A stretch of DNA of 64,000 nt from Hansfordia pulvinata (taxonomy: Eukaryota > Ascomycota > Sordariomycetes > Xylariales), in assembly GCA_006538405.1 (NCBI GenBank), contig BJKQ01000002.1, positions 1,302,001 through 1,366,000 on the forward strand, in the 5' to 3' direction. The translations under genes and the position numbers were made by a program. The notes beneath the pieces were generated by a model that searched no databases, was not told where the DNA came from, and was given only the letters and a program-made list of their open reading frames with translations. Below, piece after piece: positions 56,840 to 64,000 of this stretch; positions within the stretch are counted from its first letter, which is position 1, and each line of letters starts with the position of its first letter.

Positions 56840-59708
56840 CTAAGCATACGCCGCCATGGCTTCTTCGTCATCATCCAGAGAAACAACCTCTCGCGGCCCC
56901 CTCCTCTGGCCCGTAGCTGGCGTCGGCTTCTTCCGAGCAAAGTCCGTTATCGTCGCTGGGGTCGGCTTGCTTGCCGTTTTCTTTGACTTTGCTGCCTCGC
57001 TCACGCTGTAGAGTTTGTTGTAGAATGTCACCACTCGTGGATGCGCCATGACCTTGCTCTTCTCGAATCGCAGGACCTGCAGCCCTTGCTGGCTCGTCGC
57101 GCGACTGAGCGCCACGTAGGCTTGGCCCTTCTCGAAGACCTTGCCCAGATCCACCTTGACTCTCTCGAGCGTCTGGCCTTGGGCCTTGTGGATAGACAAT
57201 GCCCATGCTAGAATTAGCGGCAGCTGCTTGCGCTGAGCCTGAACCTCGCCCGTCGGCAGCTCCACCTTCCACTCTTCAGGAACGCAGAGAAGAATGCGAT
57301 GGGTTCCATCCGTAGCCGTGAATTTCACGACTGGATACTCCTTCGCGTCCTTGATGGGGCTCAGCTCGCGACTGAAGGCCTTGATCTTATTTGATCGCGG
57401 GTCCACCTTCACTCCGGCTTCTTCTCCGTCTTCGTCGTCGTTCCGCTCACTCCAGAGCTCGAATGTGCCCTCGTTCATGAAGCCGACTACTCGGCCGAGG
57501 GAGCCATTCACCAGAGTATCATCCATGTTCTTGATCAGCATTACTTGTGCCCCCTTTTTCAAGTCGAGCGCCTTAGGTGCCATCATGTTCTGTAGCAACT
57601 TGTCTTTGACGTTGGGGTCGCCCGAATCCGCCGACTCGTATCGCCGCACTTCGCCAGGCAAATTCCTGAGACGGAACTCATTGGATCTTTCCACTTCGTT
57701 GCGCGTTGGGAATCTGTTATTAAGTCAGCTTGGTGAACTCCAAGCTTCCGTTGCCGCGTGCGCACTTACAGTTCGGTCACGTCCAGCCCGTCTTCACACG
57801 CAAGGGGCCTTGCAAGATTGCGGAAGGCCGAAATAGTGTTGGGGCCAATGTTACCGAGACGCATTTCGTTCAGCATATTGGCAAATTCTGTAGAATCGGT
57901 TAGCTCGACTGCACAAGACAGTCATGCAGGTCTTGACTTACCGGGATCCTTCTGACGAAACACCTGAGTCAGCCCGATCGTGTGGTCGATGGAAGTGCTC
58001 CACGTTGCTGCCTCAAATGCGAACTTGATGTCTCTGTTTTTGTCGTGATCTGGTACTGGCGGAAGTTGAAAGAAGTCACCCGTGATGATCAGCTGGATAC
58101 CGCCCCATGGACGCCCGTTGTTCCGAATGGTGCGCGCAATCTGTGACAGTTTGTCGAAGAGATCGCCGTCAACCATAGAAACCTCATCAACAACCAATAC
58201 ACTGGTGCGAAGCCACCTGTTCTTGGCCTTGGCATTGCGTCGGATCTTCTTGACGAGCGTCGGCACGTCTTCCTTGCCCAGGCCGATACCCGAGAAGCTG
58301 TGCAGCGTTTGACCGCCAATGTTGCAGGCAGCGAGGCCAGTCGATGCTGTCACGCTCAGACGTTCAGGATCCCTGGCGTACTTCTTCTTCATCTCCGCAA
58401 TGATGGCGCGCATCAGCACGGATTTACCGGTTCCTGCAGGGCCGGTGAAAAAAACGCTTTGCTTCTTCTGAAGAACAAGGTCCAAGACCTGCTGCTGTTC
58501 TGAACTCAGTGAGATGGCCGACGCCTTGGCCTTGGCATGGGCCTGGGTAATAGCCTGGATCTCTGCCATGGAATGGTCGGACGACGACTCTGGTTTCTTA
58601 TTTTGATTTTTGAGAAGCTTTTTTTGTTCCTTCGTCGCGCTGAGCGACATGTTCCACAGATCATTCTTCTGCGCTTTTGGGGCCGGTGTCTGGGCCAGTG
58701 CTGCCTCTTGGTCGGCCCGAACTTGCTCGATTTCGTCGTCGTCTAGAGGCTCAGACCTCCAGCTCTTGGGCAAGCTCCTCTTCTTAGCAACGGGTGGTCC
58801 TGGCGGGGCTGAGACGTGATTCGGCGAAGGTCGCTTGAGCGGGTTGCGGCCTGTTCTTGTGGGAGGGTAGAAATGCTCGGCTGGAGATGATGACCAAGGA
58901 ATTTCACCCGTTGGAGCAGCATGGGGCACGATCGGAGCTGTGCTGTTAGTGTTCATCTTCTCCGAGGCCGACTTATTGACCGCGGGTGGGTTATGAGACA
59001 TGGCCGCTGGGCATTCATAGTCGAGCTCGAGATTATCATCGTCGCTAAAGTCGCCATCACATATGTAAACGGGCGGAGCAGCAGCGGGCTTATTGCGAGC
59101 GGCGGCAGTCCCAGGCCTCGACTCGTCAAAGGACCCAGAGCCGGCACATAGCGAGGCGAGGCTATTGTTGCTGGAGCCGGAAGCATAGCTGCTGGTGATG
59201 GCTGGAGGTCTCTTGGAAAATGGGTGGGGAATGTTGTTTGACGTAGACCTAAGAGGGTCATTGGCAACTGCCTTCGAGGTTGCAGCGGCGGGGCCTCCTG
59301 AGAAGCCAGGCCGGCGACCCTTACTAAACGACGCGGCAATGTTCCCGTCCTGATTCGAGGGGCTGCTGGAGGGGAACAGCTGCTTAGACAGCGGGGGTTC
59401 TGAGCCGTAGGAGGGGGCGCCGAGGCCTGGTACTTGTCTCTGGCTCTTCCCAGCATGGCAGCGGTTGCAGGAGGGGGAGCACGGCGAGGAGCAGACGAGG
59501 ACCAGGGGTTTCGATTCTGGCCCAAGGAGCCTGAATGGACTCGGGCTTGAGCGAGCGGTTGGGTGTGAAACCCACGCCTACTCTGACCCTGGCTGTAGAA
59601 GCGACAGCGTGCCAGCGCCGATTGCTGCGGTGGGTGGCCGGGTATTTGTCGCGAGGTGTGTAGTAAGGGTCTCGAAGGCAGCGCGAATCGAAGCGGCCTG
59701 GCGTGCAT
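56840..59708 (-). CDS. PIF1: DNA helicase Pif1, two in-frame starts, one frame break
   Basis: A 5'-3' superfamily 1B helicase that unwinds G-quadruplexes, limits telomerase and maintains mitochondrial DNA. Exons are 57942-59708 (or from 59456), 57770-57887 and 56840-57713. Motifs: Walker A FFTGPAGTGKSVLM, motif Ia TASTGLAACNIGG, motif II VLVVDEVSMVDGDLFDKL, motif III LIITGDFFQLPPV, and the end AWALSIHKAQGQTLERVKVD with GQAYVALSRATS. The ATG at 59708 begins MHARPLRFALPSRPLLHTSR, Arg-rich without acids and ending RCRFYSQG, a likely mitochondrial presequence. The ATG at 59456 (MLGRARDKYQ) would give a nuclear form, as in yeast PIF1. The frame loses one base at the G5 run 59413-59417, where ASAPP should join SYGSEPPLSKQLFPSSSP. 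Allowing for it gives 835 residues (919 for the long form) with exact splice phases. Confidence 0.95.
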
Positions 59709-60952
59709 TCAAGTTGAGCCGATGCACAGCGGCAGTGCGTCCATCAAATGGAGTAGCCGTGGCAGAGCCAGTTGTTGGGGAGTTGGCAAACGACACCCGC
59801 TTGATGCTGCAGGTGGTATGTCGCCAGTGAGGGGGTTGACATTGGCAGGAAGCAGGGGAAAGACCGAGCCAAGGCTGCGGTTACTGTGGAGATTGAAGTC
59901 GAGGTTGCGAGTAAGAGCCTTGAGGCGGACCAGACGAAGGCGGTGGCAGGTTGTTGTAGAGGGATGACGAGGCTGCTTCCATTTGTTTTCCGAGGGTCGT
60001 GACTGCCTCCGTCCCGGTGGGGATGTGGGAGGGAAGGCGCGTTGTGGTCGATGCGGCGCGTTGGAGCCACCAAAACTTTGATTAATTGATAGGCGCGCGT
60101 GGCCTGCAAGGGTCATCACGCTACCTAAGACTGGCACACTGGCAGTGTTGCGGTGGCGACAGTAACATACGGGCTCTCAACCGTTAGCTTACGGATGCTC
60201 CCCCTGCAGTATCAACGATGTACCTTCCAGCAGCCATTCGAGGCTCGCATTACCTGGAGAAGACGGCAATCGCTTTTGACGCAGTGCCGAGTTCTCGCTG
60301 GTATACCGGCAGTGCAAGCAAGCTGAACGCCATTCAGAAGAAAATTAGGACGCCTCATCTCTGAATGGTAGGTGACGCGTATGATTAGTACATGTATGCC
60401 TCAGCTGGTGCCCTGGGGCAAGTACGTGGGTACTCAGGGAATACCATACTCGTACACTCACTTGGGCGTCAAGTGGCACTGGACCTGACGGAACCACCGG
60501 CTAAGGTTGATTTCCAGCGTAAATTCATCAGTATTGGCTCGGGTGGAGGCAGTACTGCGGCCATTCACATCCATCACACGCCGTCGCAGGCAGACGCTCT
60601 TGAAGCTGGCTGCGCTCCTTGATTGGGACAAGAAGCCAGGCAGCAGAGCTCCTCCGTCGCGACAACTCGCAAGCAATGCAACACCTTAGCGGTACTTAAA
60701 GGAGGCTTGGCCCCGAAGCCCGCGACCCTCGCCTCCTCACTCTGTGAACTTGATCGTCATTTGCTCTTGGTTCACACATCGACCACCAGCCCGCCCCCCA
60801 GCAGCTGTGGACAGACAGGCAGCGCAGCGCAGCCCGCCTGCTCTGATCACTTCCACTTGCCAAAAAACATCGCCGTCGCCACCTGCCAATTCGGTCTACG
60901 CCGTTCATCCTCCATATTGGCTGACACTGCGCTCGCGGAGGACAGAGCAGCC
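59709..60952. promoter_or_regulatory. Divergent PIF1/LIG4 promoter region
   Basis: 1.24 kb between two divergent DNA-maintenance genes. It carries an ACTCGTAC motif near 60448 and ACGCGT near 60377. Further PIF1 5' leader or an upstream exon in 59709-60140 cannot be excluded. Confidence 0.45.
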
Positions 60953-63900
60953 ATGAACCTAGGGACTAAACGCGCCCCAGACGAGGGGGCGTTGGAAGAG
61001 GAGGAGCGTCAATATACTGCTGGCGGCCAGACGCTCCAGGAACTCAACGAGAAGCAAGTGATAACACACAGCTATCCTTATTATTTATTTTCCAATACCC
61101 CGTCCTAACCGCCATACAGATATCCATCCCGGCCGCGAAACCACTCACGGACCCTTCCTTTCTCTGAACTCTTCAAATCCCTCTTCAACCCTCTCAGCGA
61201 AAATGTGAAGAAGCCATCTGGCCCCACCGCTGTTCGGGCTCGGAGAACAGCGCAGGCCCGTGGAAAGCTGTCGCCCCAAGAGCAGCGACGGCAAATTATC
61301 GAGAACTTCATCTCCAGATGGCGTCAGGAGGTTGGAGACGACTTCTATCCAGCTCTGCGGTTGATCCTACCAAACTCGGACCGCGACCGTGGGGTCTACG
61401 GCCTCAAGGAGAGCAATATCGGCAAGCTGTTGGTCAAAATCATGAAGATCGACAAGAACTCGGAAGACGGCTACAACATCACGCACTGGAAACTCCCCGG
61501 CAAATCGGCGAAGCAGATGGCGGGCGACTTCGCCGGCAGGTGCTACGACGTCCTCTCGAAACGGCCCATACGAAGTGAAGCTGGGAATTTGCGCATCGCG
61601 GAGGTGAACGAGCTTCTGGATAAGCTGTCCGCAGCCTCTGGAGAGAAGGAGCAGCTCCCCATCTTCGAAATATTCTATCAAGAGATGAACCCCGAGGAGT
61701 TCACCTGGCTGCTCCGCATCATCCTCAAGGAAATGAAAGTCGGCGCCACAGACAAAACCTTCTTGCACATGTGGCATCCCGATGCAGAGGCGCTTTTCAG
61801 CGTTTCTTCGTCTCTCAAGCGAGTCTGCTGGGAGCTCACCGACCCCAAGGTCCGCCTGGAAGGCGAGAATGCAGGTGTCGGTCTCATGCAGTGCTTCCAG
61901 CCACAACTTGCGCAGCATCAGAACACGCAGTCGTTCCAGAAGATGGTCGAGAAGCTGGGAAAGTCTAATCCATCAGAGGACGATGAGGAGTTCTGGATAG
62001 AAGAGAAGCTGGACGGGGAGCGGATGCAGCTCCACATGGTTAAGGATAGCGATGTACCGGGGGGGCGAAGATTTTGCTTCTGGTCACGGAAGGCAAAAGA
62101 CTACACCTATCTCTACGGAAGTCACCTCCAAGACACCGGCGCAGCCCTTACTCGACACCTGAAAGACGCCTTCGCCCCGGGAGTCCGCAATCTGATCCTG
62201 GACGGCGAGATGGTAACCTGGGATCCCGAGACGGACAGGATCATGAAATTCGGAACCCTCAAGACTGCCGCCATTGCAGAGGGGCGGAACCCCTTTATCG
62301 AGAATGGCCCACGACCAGTTTACAAGGTGTTTGACATTCTGTATCTGAATGACCGCCCTCTGACAAACTACACATTGCGCGATCGCCGCAACGCCCTGCA
62401 ACAGGCGGTTCCTGGAGCCCCAATGCGACTGGAAGTGCACAAGTACGATCCCGCGAGTTCGGCCGAGGCGATCGAGCCGCTGCTTCGAAAGGTGATTGCC
62501 AACAACCTAGAAGGGCTGGTACTGAAGAACCCGCGGTCGCCTTACAACCTGAACGATCGAAACGACGACTGGATCAAGGTCAAGCCCGATTACATGAACG
62601 AATGGGGCGAAGAAGTTGACTGTGTCATAATCGGAGCTCGTTACGGATCCGGCCACCGGGGCGGGACGCTATCTTCGTTCTTGTGCGGTCTGCGGGTTAC
62701 GGAAGACGACATCAAAGCGGGAGCGAATCCGGAGAAATGCTTCAGCTTTGTACGCGTCGGCGGAGGTTTCGACAGTGACCGGTTCGCACAGATCAAAGCG
62801 GCCACGGAAGGCAAGTGGCACAAATGGGACCCGAAGAACCCGCCCACGGAATACATTGAACTGGCGGGTGGGGATAGACAACAATTCGAAAGACCCGACG
62901 TCTGGATCCGTCCGAGTGAGAGTGTTGTTCTTGCGGTCAAAGCCTCGAGCTCAGAGCCGTCAACGTCCTTTGCCAAGGGCGTAACTCTGCGCTTCCCGCG
63001 GTGCAAAGGCGTCCGACTGGACCGCAGCTGGGACTCGGCTCTTGACTGGCAGGGCTTCCTCGACTTCAAGCGCCAGCGAGAGGCCGAGATGGACGAGAAG
63101 AAGATGACGATGGAGGGACAGCGACGCCGACCTGCCGCCAAGCGACCGAGGAAAGACGTCATCATTGCCGGCCAGGATGCGCCCATCTCTGAGGCGCCCA
63201 TGGCGGTCCGCCCGGGTGGGAACGGGCATGAGGCTGCCGCTATGGTCTTTGACGGGCTCGAATTCTGTGTTCTCAGCGATAGCGCCGGAGCCCCGAAAAA
63301 GACCAAAACACAGCTGGAGGCATTGATCAAAGAGCATGGCGGACTGATCTCGCAGCGGGCACAACCCCCTGGCCAAGGAGAGAGGAACATGATAATCCTA
63401 GCCGACAAGAAGGTGGTCAAAGTTGCCAGCTTGATCAAGGCCAGCGGAGGCGACGGCGGCGACATTGACATTGTGCGGCCGCGGTGGGTAGTCGACTGCC
63501 TGGAACAGCGGCCCGAGCCATTCCTGCTGCCGTTTGAACGCGATCGTCACCTCTTCCATGCCTCGGAGGTGCTTCTCGACGCGGCAGAAAAATCTGGATA
63601 AGTATGGCGACAGCTACGCCCGCGACCTGAACGTGGCCGACCTGCGCCAACTGCTGTCGGGGATGCCAAAGGACGAGATGGACGTCGACGGAAGCGCGCC
63701 ATTTGACAAGGACGCATTCACGGAGGAGTTGTCCTTGCGCGGGAACGAGCTTGGCTTGTTGAAAGGGCACACTTTCAAGGGCACCTGCGTGCATTTTGCG
63801 CTTGCGCCTGGGTACTCGGATATCAAGGCTTTGCGGTACTACAACCGAGTCAAATTCGGTGGGGGGCGAGTGGTGGTGGCGCTGGAGGACGGGGCGGTCT

Positions 63901-64000
63901 CGCATGTTGTTATCATGGCCACAGAGCAGAAAGCAGAGAGAGATCTGGCCGCCGAGGTCAGGCAAACCATCAGCCTGTGGAGTGCAATCCCTCGGGTTGT
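60953..64000 (+). CDS. LIG4: DNA ligase IV (partial at right edge, one frame break)
   Basis: The ATP-dependent ligase of non-homologous end joining, working with Lif1/XRCC4 in the nucleus. Exon 1 is 60953-61053; an unusual GC-AG intron follows (61054-61119, GCAAGT donor, CTAAC branch), and exon 2 runs from 61120 to the window end. The junction gives NEKYPSRPRNHS as in orthologues. The N-terminal DNA-binding domain precedes the adenylation site EEKLDGERMQLH (Lys330 is the adenylated lysine), LILDGEMVTWDP, GLVLKNPRSPY and DWIKVKPDYM. The OB-fold (VGGGFDSDRF) and a first BRCT domain with WVVDCLEQ come next. At the A5 run 63588-63592 one extra base (or two missing) ends the frame at 63601; the correct frame resumes with DKYGDSYARDLNVADLRQLL and leads into the second BRCT, cut by the window edge. 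It is divergent from PIF1. Confidence 0.96.

Overview
This window looks like nuclear DNA of a filamentous ascomycete (Pezizomycotina, most like Sordariomycetes). It is GC-rich, its genes are split by short introns (about 58-290 bp) with CTAAC/CTGAC branch sites, and it carries typical fungal families: a Zn2Cys6 transcription factor with a fungal-specific domain, a GH28 pectinase, a GH13 maltase, a CAP10-like GT90, a DUF4112 protein and a small secreted Cys-rich protein. The species cannot be named from the sequence alone.

Layout, left to right: SSL2/XPB helicase (partial, minus); SRA-YDG domain protein (plus); tRNA-Val(CAC) with intron (minus); DUF4112 protein (plus); ribonucleotide reductase small subunit RNR2 (plus); SRP9/SRP21 (minus); COMPASS subunit Swd2 (minus); a small secreted protein (minus); GH28 (minus); GT90 (minus); ribosomal proteins uS8 (minus) and eS12 (plus), transcribed divergently; a Par14-type prolyl isomerase (minus); the YEATS protein Taf14 (plus); a 5.5 kb gene-poor stretch; a Zn2Cys6 transcription factor (plus) tail-to-tail with a GH13 maltase (minus); a degenerate protein kinase (minus) divergent from a hypothetical protein broken by one TAG; a peroxisomal acyl-CoA ligase (plus); Edc3 (minus); Pif1 helicase (minus) divergent from DNA ligase IV (plus, partial).

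Most of these are housekeeping genes for DNA repair and replication (SSL2, RNR2, PIF1, LIG4), chromatin and transcription (SWD2, TAF14), RNA turnover (EDC3) and translation or secretion (uS8, eS12, SRP9). The carbohydrate genes (GH28, GT90, GH13) and the secreted protein are the accessory part. There is no operon-like or secondary-metabolite cluster.

Six well-conserved genes (SWD2, GH28, the Zn2Cys6 factor, GH13, PIF1, LIG4) each lose frame at one short homopolymer run and are intact on both sides. The simplest reading is residual indel error in the assembly, so other frame breaks in the window need the same caution. The observations most worth a second look are a large paired stem around a UUCG hairpin in the uS8 intron, a kinase that has lost both catalytic aspartates, two in-frame PIF1 starts (mitochondrial and nuclear forms), paired MluI boxes inside an RNR2 intron, and the SRA-YDG gene with an unresolved splice junction.
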